Assembly (NCBI RefSeq): GCF_001650735.1
Contig: NZ_LXVY01000048.1
Location: forward strand, 310,001-374,000
Direction: 5' to 3'
DNA length: 64,000 nt
Source of the DNA: Sphingomonas sp. TDK1
Lineage (GTDB): Bacteria; Pseudomonadota; Alphaproteobacteria; Sphingomonadales; Sphingomonadaceae
This document shows positions 50,915 through 60,320 of the stretch, piece after piece; the stretch's first letter is position 1, and each line of letters begins with the position of its first letter. Both the position numbers and the translations under genes were made by a program. The notes under the pieces are model-generated. The model made no database searches. It saw only the letters and a program-made list of their open reading frames with translations, and was not told the DNA's origin.

Positions 50915-52690
50915 TTAGTGGTTGTGGCGCGGCACTTTCAGGCCCGTGCCGCGATACTTGGTCGCGAATTCGAGCACGCCGCCTTCGTGCAGCTGGCCCG
51001 ACTTCTCGCGGTACAGCTCTTCCCAAGGCGTGTTGCTCGGCGGGATCGGCGGGGCGGGTTCGCCCTTGCGCCGTGCGATCTCGTCGGCCTCGACCAGCGC
51101 GTCGACGCGCCCCTGATTGAGATCGATGCGGATCACGTCGCCGGTGCGCAGCCACGAAAGTCCCCCGCCCGCCGCGCTCTCCGGCGAGGCGTTCAGGATC
51201 GACGGGCTGTCCGACGTGCCGGACTGGCGGCCGTCGCCCAGCGTCGGCAGGCTCTGGATACCCTTTTGCAGGATCGCGTCGGGCGGCTGCATGTTGACCA
51301 CCTCGGCCGACCCCGGCCAGCCGAGCACGCCCGCGCCGCGGATCATCAGGATGCAATTGTCGTCGATCGCCAGCGCCGGATCGTTGATCCGGTGGTGGTA
51401 ATCGTCCGATCCGTCGAACACGACGGCGCGGACCTCGAACACGCCCTCCTGCCCCGGCGTCGACAGGTAGCGTGCGCGGAACTGGTCGGAGATGACGCTG
51501 GTCTTCATGATCGCCATGTCGAACAGGTTGCCGGTGAGCACCAGGAACCCGGCCTTCTCCATCAGCGGCTTGTCGATGGGCAAGATCACGTCGGAATCGA
51601 GCACGCGGGCCTCGGCGACGTTCTCTGCCATGGTGCGACCGGTGCAGGTCGCGACGCTGCCGTCGAGGATACCGGCCTCGACCAGCAGCTTGAGCACCGC
51701 GGGGATACCGCCGGCGCGGTGGAAGCGCTCGGACAGATATTGCCCCGCCGGCTGCATGTTGACGATCAGCGGCAGGTCATAGCCGGTCTGCCAGTCCTCG
51801 GGCGTGATGGTGATGCCGGCATGCGCCGCCATCGCGTTGAGGTGCGGCTGCGCGTTGGTGGAGCCACCGATCGCAGTGAGCAGCTTGATCGCGTTGAGGA
51901 AGCTCTGCTTGGTCAGGATCTTCGACGGGCGAAGATCCTCGTACGCCATCTCGACGATGCGCTTGCCGGTCTCGTAGGCGATCTGCCCGCGCTCGCGATA
52001 GGGCGCCGGGATCATCGCGCAGCCGGGCAGGCTCATGCCCAGCCCCTCGGCCATGCTGTTCATCGTCGAGGCGGTGCCCATGGTGTTGCAATGGCCCGAG
52101 GACGGCGCGCTTTCCATCGCGCGGCGGAGGAACTCGGCCTCGTCGATCTCGCCCGCCGCCATCTTGCGGCGCGAGCGCCAGATCACCGTGCCGGAGCCGA
52201 CCAATTCGCCTTCGTGCCAGCCGTCGAGCATCGGCCCGCCCGACAGGACGATCGCCGGGATGTCGACGGTGGAGGCAGCCATCAGCGACGAGGGCGTGGT
52301 CTTGTCGCAGCCGGTGGTGAGGATCACCGCGTCGATCGGGTAGCCGTTGAGGATCTCGACCAGCCCGAGATAGGCGAGGTTGCGATCGAGGGCGGCGGTC
52401 GGGCGCCGGCAATTCTCGAAAATCGGGTGGAGCGGGAATTCCATCGGGATGCCGCCCGCCGCCAGGATGCCTTCGCGGGCGCGCTTCACCGTCTCCAGAT
52501 GGATGCGGTTGCACGGCGCGATGTCGCTGCCGGACTGGGCGATGCCGATGATCGGCTTGCCCGAGGTCAGCTCCGCCGGCGTGATGCCGTAATTCATGAA
52601 GCGCTCGAGATAGAGCGCGGCCATGTCGGCGCGGCCGGGGGCGGCGAACCATTCGCGCGATCGGAACGGACGGACGGGCGTGCGGGTCAC
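50915..52690 (-). CDS. xylD: D-xylonate dehydratase XylD
   Basis: XylD dehydrates D-xylonate to 2-keto-3-deoxyxylonate. The product is 591 residues of the IlvD/Edd family, GTG start at 52688-52690 (GGGAG 8 bp upstream). Fe-S ligands are in SDIAPCNRIH (about 60), LTTGCDKTTPSSL (about 128) and SSGHCNTMGTAST (about 200). RSRR and the C-terminal GDGRQSGTSDSPSILNASPE (core SGTSDSPSILNASPE) are typical of sugar-acid dehydratases. It lies directly after the xylE terminator. Confidence 0.92.
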   Translation of the reverse strand: MTRTPVRPFRSREWFAAPGRADMAALYLERFMNYGITPAELTSGKPIIGIAQSGSDIAPCNRIHLETVKRAREGILAAGGIPMEFPLHPIFENCRRPTAALDRNLAYLGLVEILNGYPIDAVILTTGCDKTTPSSLMAASTVDIPAIVLSGGPMLDGWHEGELVGSGTVIWRSRRKMAAGEIDEAEFLRRAMESAPSSGHCNTMGTASTMNSMAEGLGMSLPGCAMIPAPYRERGQIAYETGKRIVEMAYEDLRPSKILTKQSFLNAIKLLTAIGGSTNAQPHLNAMAAHAGITITPEDWQTGYDLPLIVNMQPAGQYLSERFHRAGGIPAVLKLLVEAGILDGSVATCTGRTMAENVAEARVLDSDVILPIDKPLMEKAGFLVLTGNLFDMAIMKTSVISDQFRARYLSTPGQEGVFEVRAVVFDGSDDYHHRINDPALAIDDNCILMIRGAGVLGWPGSAEVVNMQPPDAILQKGIQSLPTLGDGRQSGTSDSPSILNASPESAAGGGLSWLRTGDVIRIDLNQGRVDALVEADEIARRKGEPAPPIPPSNTPWEELYREKSGQLHEGGVLEFATKYRGTGLKVPRHNH

Positions 52691-52703
52691 GATTCAAACT
52701 CCC

Positions 52704-52739
52704 AAAAAACAAAAAGCCCCTCCCCCGGGAGGGAGGGGC
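52704..52739 (-). terminator. Strong terminator or attenuator between xylE and xylD
   Basis: GCCCCTCCC (52716-52724) pairs with GGGAGGGGC (52731-52739) and is followed on the minus strand by TTTTTGTTTTTT. The xylD ribosome site GGGAG follows directly, which leaves no space for a separate xylD promoter. Confidence 0.88.
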
Positions 52740-52751
52740 CGGCAGAAGGCC

Positions 52752-54158
52752 TCAGCCCTCCATTGCCTCCAGTTCCTTGCCCTTGGTTTCCTTGATGAAC
52801 TTCAGGACGAGGAAGAAGCTGACCGCCGCGCAGACGGCGTAGAAGGTGTAGCTGGCGGCCAGGCCGAGCTTGGACGCCATCACCGGGAAGCTCTGCGCGA
52901 TCAGGTAGTTGGCGAACCACTGGGCGAAGCCGCACACGGCCAGCGCCGAGCCGCGGATCTGGTTCGGGAACATCTCGCCGAGCATCACCCACATCACCGG
53001 GCCCCAGCTGACGTTGAAGAAGATCACGTACAGGTTGGCGGCGACCACCGCGATCTTGCCGAGTTCGGGCGAGAGCACCAGCTTGCCGGCTGCGTCGAGC
53101 GAGCCATGGCCGAAGGCATAGACGAGCACGAACAGCGTCACCGCCATGCCCGCCGAACCGATCAGCAGCAGCGGCTTGCGGCCGATCTTGTCGACCAGGC
53201 CGATGGTGACGAGGCAGGCGGCGATCGAGACCGCGCCCGAGACGATGTTGATCAGCAGCGAGTCCGCTTCGGTGAAGCCGGCCAGCTGCCACAGCGTCGA
53301 ACCGTAGTAGAAGATCACGTTGATACCGACGAGCTGCTGAAACACCGCGATCACCAGGCCCGCCCACAGGATGGTGCGGATCTTGCCGGTGCGCGGGTCA
53401 ATCAGGTCGCGGAAGCTCGGGCGGTGATCGGCGGTGAAGCTGGCGCGGATTTCCTCCAGCTTGGCGCGTGCGGTCTGCGGGCCGAACAGGTCGGTCAGCA
53501 CCTTGGTCGCTTCTTCGGTACGGCCTTTGGCGACCAGGAAGCGGGGGCTTTCCGGGATGAAAAACAGCGCTACCAGAAAGACCGCAGCCGGCAGCGCCTG
53601 CATCAGGTACATCCAGCGCCAGGCTTCAAGCCCGGCCCAGAACTTGTTGGTCGAGGCTCCGGCCGCGCCGGCCAGATAATAGTTCACCACGAAAGCCGCA
53701 GTGAGGCCGGAGATGATCATGATCTGCTGCACCGTCGTCATCCGACCGCGAATGTTCGCGGGAGCGACTTCGGAAATATAAGCGGGCGACAGTACCGAGG
53801 CAGCCCCCACCGCGATACCACCGGCGATCCGGGCGATGACGAAGATCGTGTGATCGTGCGCGAAGCCCTGCACCAGCGCGCCGGCCAGGAACAGCAGTGC
53901 CGCCAGCCGCATCACGTTGCGGCGGCCCATCTGGTCCGCCAGCGTGCCGGCGAAGAAGGCGCCCGCGACGCAGCCGATCAGCAGCGAGCCGACGGTAAAG
54001 CCGAGCCCGGCCTCGTCGAGCGCGAACGCCGCCTGCAGGCCCGGCTGCGTGCCGTTCACCGCGCCGCTGTCATATCCGAAAAGCAATCCGCCGATCGTGG
54101 CTACGGCCACGATGGCGCCGATCAGGCCGATATTGGCCCGCTCCGCCGTGTGATTCAT
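52752..54158 (-). CDS. xylE: Sugar/proton symporter XylE-like (MFS)
   Basis: A 468-residue major-facilitator sugar porter with 12 predicted TM helices. Signatures are GLLFGYDSGAVNGTQPGLQ (core LLFGYDSGAVNG), DQMGRRN, PESPRFLVAKGR, FQQLVGINVIFYYG, DKIGRKPLL and the final KFIKETKGKELEAMEG tail in short form ETKGKELE. Xylose is the likely substrate from context. It is preceded by an XylR-type operator and a LacI gene upstream in the same direction. Confidence 0.9.
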   Translation of the reverse strand: MNHTAERANIGLIGAIVAVATIGGLLFGYDSGAVNGTQPGLQAAFALDEAGLGFTVGSLLIGCVAGAFFAGTLADQMGRRNVMRLAALLFLAGALVQGFAHDHTIFVIARIAGGIAVGAASVLSPAYISEVAPANIRGRMTTVQQIMIISGLTAAFVVNYYLAGAAGASTNKFWAGLEAWRWMYLMQALPAAVFLVALFFIPESPRFLVAKGRTEEATKVLTDLFGPQTARAKLEEIRASFTADHRPSFRDLIDPRTGKIRTILWAGLVIAVFQQLVGINVIFYYGSTLWQLAGFTEADSLLINIVSGAVSIAACLVTIGLVDKIGRKPLLLIGSAGMAVTLFVLVYAFGHGSLDAAGKLVLSPELGKIAVVAANLYVIFFNVSWGPVMWVMLGEMFPNQIRGSALAVCGFAQWFANYLIAQSFPVMASKLGLAASYTFYAVCAAVSFFLVLKFIKETKGKELEAMEG

Positions 54159-54198
54159 CCGATCCCTCTCCTAGGCACCCCAGCAATGTGGAGCGATT

Positions 54199-54212
54199 TG
54201 TTAGCGGTAACG
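54199..54212 (-). promoter_or_regulatory. XylR-type operator before xylE
   Basis: TGTTAGCGGTAACG (minus strand CGTTACCGCTAACA) is a variant of the TGGTAGCGCTACCA operator, 40 bp before the xylE start. Confidence 0.6.
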
Positions 54213-54278
54213 CTGGCCCGTGCAACCAGGAAAAGCAAGCTGATAGGTGCCGAGGCGCAACTTTCTGCCAGCGTTGTC

Positions 54279-55325
54279 CTATCGCCGGGGTGGCGGCGCG
54301 CAGGATTCGCGCACGATCAGCTGATGCGCAAGTACTTGTTCGGGCTCGTCGACCTGGCCGCCCGGACGCAGCTCGTCCAGCAACATCGTCAGCGCCGCCT
54401 CGGCCATCGCCGCGATCGGCTGGCGGACGGTGGTCAGTTCGGGCCACATGGTGGTGGCGAGCGCCGTATCGTCAAAGCCAACCACGCTCAGGTCCTGGGG
54501 TACGTGCAGGCCACGGCGGTGCGCCACACCCACGGCAGCGGCGGCCATGTCATCGTTGCTCGCGAAGATGGCGGTGGGCGGATTCGGCGCATCGAGCAGC
54601 GCCTCGCTCGCCACGATTCCCGAGCGGAAGGTGAAATAGCCCTGCTCCACCGGCATGTCCGCAAGGTCGAGCCCGGCCTCTTCGATCGCAGCGCAGAAGC
54701 CTCGATAGCGCTCTGCGCTGGAGGTCTGGTTCGGATTGCCGCGAATGAAGCCAATATGGCGATGGCCCATGTCGATCAGATGCTTGGTCATCGCCGCGGC
54801 CGCCGCGAAATCGTCGATGCGGACGTTGAGGCTGCCCTCCGGCGGCAGGCCCATCGCGACGGAGACCCACGGAATACCCGCCGCTTCCAGCTCATCGCGC
54901 ACGGCAGTGACCTCAGACAGCGGCGGCGGCAGGATCACGCCCTGCACATGCGTCTGGACGAATCCGCGCGTCGCCTCGGCCTGTTCCTCGGCGCGCTCGC
55001 CTTCGCAGGCCTCCAGCACGAGGTGGCACCCTGCCCGGCGCGCCGCGGCCAACGCGCCGATCAGGAATTGCGAGAGATAGGCGGCCGACGGATTGGAGTA
55101 GAGCAATCCGATCTGGGTCGCTTCCCCTGCAGCCAGGCTGCGCGCGGCGCTGTTCGGCGAGTAATTGAGCTTGGCAATCGCAGCGAGCACGGCTTCCCGA
55201 GTCGCTTCCCGCACGTTGGTACCGCCGTTTACGACGCGCGACACGGTCATGGCGGAAACGCCAGCTTCGCGTGCTACGTCCTGTACGGTGATGCTGCCCC
55301 GGCTACGCCGGCTTGGTCTGGTCAT
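54279..55325 (-). CDS. xylR: LacI-family xylose regulator XylR
   Basis: A 348-residue LacI-type repressor. The start at 55323-55325 has GGAGGGG upstream. The HTH is VTVQDVAREAGVSAMTVSRVVNG-like (ITVQDVAREAGVSAMTVSR) with the hinge YSPNSAARSLA. The periplasmic-binding-protein fold follows (IGLLYSNPSAAYLSQ, PVDVGFDDTA as VVGFDDTALA). Matching operators occur at xylX, xylE, GH3 and GH67/GH10. Xylose is the likely inducer. Confidence 0.85.
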   Translation of the reverse strand: MTRPSRRSRGSITVQDVAREAGVSAMTVSRVVNGGTNVREATREAVLAAIAKLNYSPNSAARSLAAGEATQIGLLYSNPSAAYLSQFLIGALAAARRAGCHLVLEACEGERAEEQAEATRGFVQTHVQGVILPPPLSEVTAVRDELEAAGIPWVSVAMGLPPEGSLNVRIDDFAAAAAMTKHLIDMGHRHIGFIRGNPNQTSSAERYRGFCAAIEEAGLDLADMPVEQGYFTFRSGIVASEALLDAPNPPTAIFASNDDMAAAAVGVAHRRGLHVPQDLSVVGFDDTALATTMWPELTTVRQPIAAMAEAALTMLLDELRPGGQVDEPEQVLAHQLIVRESCAPPPRR

Positions 55326-55397
55326 CCCCCCTCCTGCATGAACGCTTAAGTGTGCGCTACCACGATTGCAATCGTTCGCGAGCCGCTGCACGCCCGG

Positions 55398-55441
55398 TTG
55401 ACCGGTGTCATTGCGGCCCCTTATAGCTGATAGCGCTACCA
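55398..55441 (+). promoter_or_regulatory. GH3 promoter with XylR operator
   Basis: TTGACC (55398-55403), 18 bp, TATAGC (55422-55427), then the operator TGATAGCGCTACCA (55428-55441) directly at the start region. The start codon is 52 bp further on. Confidence 0.8.
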
Positions 55442-55492
55442 TCATGGCAAGAGGCGACCGCAGGATTGTCGCCCGCCTTCAGGGAGAGGAAC

Positions 55493-57892
55493 ATGCGCTC
55501 ATTTCGCCGCGTCGCCGCGCTTGCCATTGCTGCGAGCGCTCTGACGCCCTTCGTCGTCGTGCAGCCTGCTGCTGCCCAGACCGAACGCGCAGGCAAGCCG
55601 CTGTATAGGGACGCGAGCCAGCCGATCGAGGCGCGCGTCGACGATCTCCTCGCGCGGATGACGCTGGAGGAGAAGGTCCAGCAGCTCCAGGCGCTGTGGC
55701 TCAACAAGGGTCTGGTACAGGACGCAAGGGGCGAGTTCGACCCCGTCAAGGCAAGCGCCAATTTCCCCAACGGTCTGGGCATGATCTCGCGCCCCTATGA
55801 CCGCCGCGGCGTTGCCGCCGGCCAGGGCGGCGCGGCCGGCGCGGTGGCGGGCGACGTCAACCGCAGCCCGGAAGAAACCGCGCGCTACGTCTATGCCGCG
55901 CAGCGATGGGCAATGGAGAAGACCCGGCTCGGCATCCCAATGCTGATGCACGAGGAGGCGCTGCACGGCCTGGTCGCGCCCGGCGCCACCAGCTTCCCAC
56001 AGTCCATCGGCCTCGCCAGCAGCTTCGATCCCAAGCTGGTCGAGAACATCTTCTCGATGGCCGCCAGGGAAGCCCGCGCCCGCGGTGCCAACCTCGTGCT
56101 CGCCCCCGTGGTTGACGTCGCACGCGACCCGCGCTGGGGCCGCATCGAGGAAACCTATGGCGAGGACCCGTATCTGGTCACCCAGATGGGCCTGGCCGCG
56201 ATTCGCGGCTTCCAGGGCAGCACGCTGCCGCTCAAGTCCGACAAGGTGTTCATCACCCTCAAGCACATGACCGGCCATGGCCAGCCCGAGAACGGCACCA
56301 ATGTCGGCCCCGCCTCGCTCGGCGAGCGGACGCTGCGCGAGGATTTCTTCCCGCCCTTCGAACAGGCGGTGAAGACACTGCCCGTGATGTCGGTGATGGC
56401 CAGCTATAACGAGATCGACGGCATCCCCAGCCACGCCAACAAATGGCTGCTCACCGATGTGCTGCGCGGCGAATGGGGCTTTCAGGGCGCGGTGGTCAGC
56501 GACTATTTCGCGATCCGTGAACTGATCACCCGCCACCACATGTTCAAGGACCCCAAGGACGCAGCCCAGCGCGCGCTTGACGCGGGCGTGGACGTGGAGA
56601 CCCCGGACGGCGAGGCCTATACGCATCTCGTCCAGCTCGTGAAGGAAGGCCGGGTCAGCCAGGGCGAGATCGACAATGCCGTGCGCCGCGTGCTGCGGAT
56701 GAAGTTCCAGGGCGGGCTGTTCGAGAACCCCTATCCCGAGATGAAGCTGGCGGCGGTGCGCACCAACACCCCCGAGGCGATCGCGCTCTCCCGCCAGGCG
56801 GCGCGGGAATCGATCGTGCTACTGAAGAACAGTCAGGGCCTGCTGCCGCTCGACGCCAGGGGCATCAAGCGGATGGCGGTGATCGGCACCCACGCCAAGG
56901 ACACCCCGATCGGCGGCTATTCGGACCTGCCCAACCATGTCGTCAGCGTGCTCGAAGGCATGCAGGCCGAGGGCAAGGGCAAGTTCGCGGTCGACTATGC
57001 CGAGGGCATCCGCATCACCGACCATCGCGAATGGTCGAAGGACGAAGTGAAGGAAGTGCCGGCGGCGGTGAACGACCAGCTCCGCGCCCAGGCGCTGGAG
57101 ACGGCGAAGAATGCGGATGTCGTGGTGCTGGTGCTCGGCGGCAACGAGGCGGTGAGCCGCGAGGCCTGGGCCGACAACCATCTCGGCGACAGCGAGACGC
57201 TCGACCTGCCGGGGCCGCAGGACCAGCTGGCGAAGGAGCTGATCGCGCTGGGCAAGCCGGTGGTGGTGATCCTGCTCAACGGCCGCCCCTATGCGGTCAA
57301 CTATCTGGCGGAGAAGGCCCCGGCGCTGATCGAGGGCTGGTATCTCGGCGAGCAGACGGGCAACGCGCTCGCCGACGTGGTGTTCGGGCGCTACAATCCG
57401 GGCGGCAAGCTGCCGGTCTCAGTGGCGCGTAATGTCGGCCAGCTGCCGATCTACTACAACAAGAAGCCGAGCGCGCGGCGCGGCTATCTGTTCGGCGACA
57501 CCAGCCCGCTCTACCCCTTCGGCTATGGCCTGAGCTACACGAGCTTCGACATCTCAGCGCCGCGCCTCGGCACGCCGACGATCGGTATCGCCGACAAGGC
57601 CAGCGTCGAGGTGGACGTGACCAACACCGGCAAGGTCGCGGGGGACGAGGTGGTCCAGCTCTACATCCATGACGACGAGGCCTCGGTGACGCGGCCGGTG
57701 ATCGAGCTCAAGCGCTTCGAGCGGGTGTTGCTCAAGCCGGGCGAGAAGAAGACGGTGCGCTTCACGCTGACGCCGGACGATCTGGCGCTGTGGAACAGCC
57801 AGATGAAGCATGTCGTGGAGCCGGGGACGTTCACCATCTCGGCGGGCCCGGACTCGGCGACGCTGAAGAGTGCTACACTGACAGTGCGATAA
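55493..57892 (+). CDS. GH3 beta-xylosidase or beta-glucosidase, exported
   Basis: A 799-residue glycoside hydrolase family 3 enzyme. The start at 55493 has GAGAGG upstream. It has a Sec signal (RVAALAIAASALTPFVVVQPAAAQ), a TIM-barrel domain with LKHMTGHGQPENGTNVGP (core LKHMTGHGQPENG) and the nucleophile Asp in VVSDYFAI (about 336), then an alpha/beta sandwich (VLVLGGNEAVSREAW) and a C-terminal fibronectin-like domain (VDVTNTGKVAGDEVVQLY). The context with GH10, GH67 and xyl genes favours xylo-oligosaccharides as substrates. Likely periplasmic. Confidence 0.9.
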   Translation: MRSFRRVAALAIAASALTPFVVVQPAAAQTERAGKPLYRDASQPIEARVDDLLARMTLEEKVQQLQALWLNKGLVQDARGEFDPVKASANFPNGLGMISRPYDRRGVAAGQGGAAGAVAGDVNRSPEETARYVYAAQRWAMEKTRLGIPMLMHEEALHGLVAPGATSFPQSIGLASSFDPKLVENIFSMAAREARARGANLVLAPVVDVARDPRWGRIEETYGEDPYLVTQMGLAAIRGFQGSTLPLKSDKVFITLKHMTGHGQPENGTNVGPASLGERTLREDFFPPFEQAVKTLPVMSVMASYNEIDGIPSHANKWLLTDVLRGEWGFQGAVVSDYFAIRELITRHHMFKDPKDAAQRALDAGVDVETPDGEAYTHLVQLVKEGRVSQGEIDNAVRRVLRMKFQGGLFENPYPEMKLAAVRTNTPEAIALSRQAARESIVLLKNSQGLLPLDARGIKRMAVIGTHAKDTPIGGYSDLPNHVVSVLEGMQAEGKGKFAVDYAEGIRITDHREWSKDEVKEVPAAVNDQLRAQALETAKNADVVVLVLGGNEAVSREAWADNHLGDSETLDLPGPQDQLAKELIALGKPVVVILLNGRPYAVNYLAEKAPALIEGWYLGEQTGNALADVVFGRYNPGGKLPVSVARNVGQLPIYYNKKPSARRGYLFGDTSPLYPFGYGLSYTSFDISAPRLGTPTIGIADKASVEVDVTNTGKVAGDEVVQLYIHDDEASVTRPVIELKRFERVLLKPGEKKTVRFTLTPDDLALWNSQMKHVVEPGTFTISAGPDSATLKSATLTVR

Positions 57893-57896
57893 CATG

Positions 57897-57926
57897 CGAG
57901 AGGCCGCGTCATGCCGCGGCCTCTCG
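57897..57926 (+). terminator. Hairpin after GH3 gene
   Basis: CGAGAGGCCGCG pairs with CGCGGCCTCTCG (12 bp, loop TCATGC), starting 5 bp after the stop. It has only a short following T-run. Confidence 0.75.
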
Positions 57927-58025
57927 TTCGCCCTCTGTGGGGATCAGCCGACGAACCGAAGCGCGGTGGGCGGCCACAGACGACAGGCTCCTCGGCCTGC
58001 CAAGACACAGTCAGGTAAAATTCCG

Positions 58026-58361
58026 TCAGGACCGCGCGGCTCTGGTCAGTTTGCGTTCTTCATATCGATACGAGAGACCCGCCACCAAGGCCTCTCTCGT
58101 CGTATGGACAAGGTCTTCCCCCGTGTAGCTGGCGGGCAGTGTCACGACGGCTTGCGCCTGGCCGATGTCTAGCGGCTTGGCGTTCGACACGACCAGAGGA
58201 TGCCTTGCAGAGCCCTGCAATCGGACAAAGCGCGTGAGCCTTTCCTGGGGCCCCCAAACCCTGAGCTGCTTCACGACAACAGTCGTGTCGCGCGCGCCCC
58301 CACTACAGGCTGCGACCGAGGCCGATGCGATGGAGATCAGCAGGATCAGCTTCATGCGCAT
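58026..58361 (-). CDS. Small putative lipoprotein
   Basis: A 111-residue protein of unknown function. The start MRMKLILLISIASASVAAC has a lipobox VAAC at about residue 19, and GGGGGG lies 6 bp before the ATG at 58361. The rest is a compact basic beta-rich domain without recognised family (VVVKQLRVWGPQ, PLVVSNAKPLD). Codon use is less GC-extreme than its neighbours. Confidence 0.6.
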   Translation of the reverse strand: MRMKLILLISIASASVAACSGGARDTTVVVKQLRVWGPQERLTRFVRLQGSARHPLVVSNAKPLDIGQAQAVVTLPASYTGEDLVHTTREALVAGLSYRYEERKLTRAARS

Positions 58362-58486
58362 ATTCTACCCCCCTTAAAATATACTATTCGTGCGCACTAT
58401 ATCGCGTGAAGGCGATAAAGCATCATTGTAGATGACCACCTGTTAGATTGCGTTGTCGGCGCTGACCCCGTACGTTTCGGGGCTCC
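58362..58486. other. AT-rich intergenic gap before GH9
   Basis: A locally AT-rich gap. CCCCG-TACGTTT-CGGGG near 58470 is a weak hairpin that may end the GH9 transcript. Nothing else is supported. Confidence 0.4.
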
Positions 58487-60310
58487 TCAATCATCCATCC
58501 ACGCCGCCACCCAGAACAGCGGCGCGTTCCAGTTGATCGCGACTTCGTTCAGCGCATAGGCGTGGATGTCATCCGCCCAGCAGGTCTGGGCGACGCACTT
58601 GCCCTTGAGTTGCATCGCCACCGGATCGCTCATCGCGGTGTCGTTCGGGCCGCCCGACAGCACCCCCGGCGGCGGCCCCGGCAGCCTCGCGTCAAGCGAA
58701 TGCGCCCAGAAGCGGTGGTGCGGGCTTAGCAGCGACCGCGCACCATAGCCGCTGACATAGGACGTCCCCATCGGGTTCCGCCCCAGCAGATAGTCGAGCG
58801 CGGACACGATGCCCGCGCGGTACTTGGGCGCGCCGGTCAGGTCGCTCGCCACGCCGAGCAGCATCGCCTGGTTCATCAGGTCACCGTTCGAGCCCCACGG
58901 ATAGCCGAACGGCCGATAGGGGATCGCATAGCCGTTCTGGCGGCGCTGTTCGAGGATGCCGTCCGCCGCCGCAATCAGCGTCGCGCGCAGCTTCTGCACC
59001 TCGGCGTCGCCGAGGCCCGTCTTCACCGTCGCCAGCGTGATCGTGCCGAGCGGGGCGGTGAAGCTCCAGCCGGGCGCGCGCACCGCTTCGCCGAAATGGG
59101 GCGAGGCGGTCAGCGCCTTGCGGAAGGCATCCTCGCCGGTGGTCGCGTAGAGCTCGGCGGCGGCCCAGTACAATTCGTCGCTCAGTTCGCGGTCGCCATA
59201 GCCGCCGCTGCCGGTGAAGCTGTTGGTGGCATAGACCTGCGGGTTGCGTTGCGCCGCGGCCCAGCTGCGCCGCGCGGCGGCGAGGCAGCGGGCGGCGAAG
59301 GCATCGTCCACCCCGCGCCACAGCCGGGCGCATTGCGCCGCGGTTGCCGCCAGGTTGAGCGTCGCGGCCGTCGTCGGCGGATAGAGCAGCCGTTCCTCGC
59401 GGTCGTTCTGCGGGGGCATGGGCAGCGTCGTCCAGCTGCGGTCGGCGACCTTCTGGTGCGCCATGCCGCCGGCATCGATCTCGGCGAAGGGCGGGAAGCT
59501 CGGCTCCCAGGCCGGGCGGCCGGGCTTGGGCGGCCCCAGCGGACCCGACGGTACCCGCGTGCGTACGCCATCCGGGATCTGCATTCGCAGGAGGAACTCC
59601 ATCTCCCAGCGCGCCTCGTCGAGCAGGTCGCTCACGCCGTTGCCGCTTTCGGGGATGCGCAGCGATGCGTCCGGAAAGGCCTTGAGGCGGCGTTCATAGG
59701 CGTTGAGCAGCGTCCACAGCGCGATGCCGCCGTTGACGACATATTTGCCGTGGTCGCCGGCATCGTACCAGCCGCCGGTCACGTCGAGCGTGTAGTTGCA
59801 GCCGGGCCAGACCGTCCCGCGCTCGTCGGCGCCGGAAAAGCAGCCCGCCACTTCGTGCGCATGGCCCGCCGGGCGCGCCCAGGCGGCGCCGGCGAACTTC
59901 GCATCGATGGGGGTGCCGGCGCGCTGCTGATAGAAGAAGTTCGCCGCGTCGCGCGCCAGCGGCTTGTAGAGCGACGGCGCGATGTCGAACGGGTCGCTGG
60001 TCCCCCCGGCGACCGACAGGCGATAGCCCTCCCCCGCACGCCGAAAGCCGGAAAAGTCGATCCGCTGCACCACCGCGCCCTAGCTTGCGTCGGGGCCATA
60101 GACCAGCGTCTCGCCCCTGCCGACCGCCTTGCCGTCGGCGTCGAGCAACAGCCAGGGCAGCGGAGTCGTCCCCGCCCCCCGCAGCACGGCGAGCTTCACG
60201 TCACCGGGCTCGAACCCGACCTGGTTGAGGTCGATCGCCGGCCGCTGCTGGGCCGCTGCCGGGCTCGCCAGCACCATCCCGGCGAGCAGCCACGCCGTTC
60301 CCGTCCGCAT
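58487..60310 (-). pseudogene. GH9 glucanase gene interrupted by an in-frame TAG
   Basis: The frame begins at ATG 60308-60310 with a signal peptide (TAWLLAGMVLASPAAAQ) and the start of the CelD-N Ig-like domain (DLNQVGFEPGDVKLAVLRG), reaches LVYGPDAS and stops at TAG (60080-60082, codon 77). The same frame continues without shift as GAVVQRIDFSGFRRAGEGY through the Ig-domain and the GH9 catalytic domain (GGWYDAGDHGKYVVNGG, SGYGARSLLSPHHRFWAHS in core LLSPHHRFWAHS, and the terminal NEVAINWNAPLFW). GH9 enzymes are endo- or exo-glucanases. Two GTG codons three codons after the TAG could restart translation, but the product would lack its signal peptide. Readthrough or a sequence error are alternatives. 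Confidence 0.82.
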
Positions 60311-60320
60311 CCTGCTTCCC

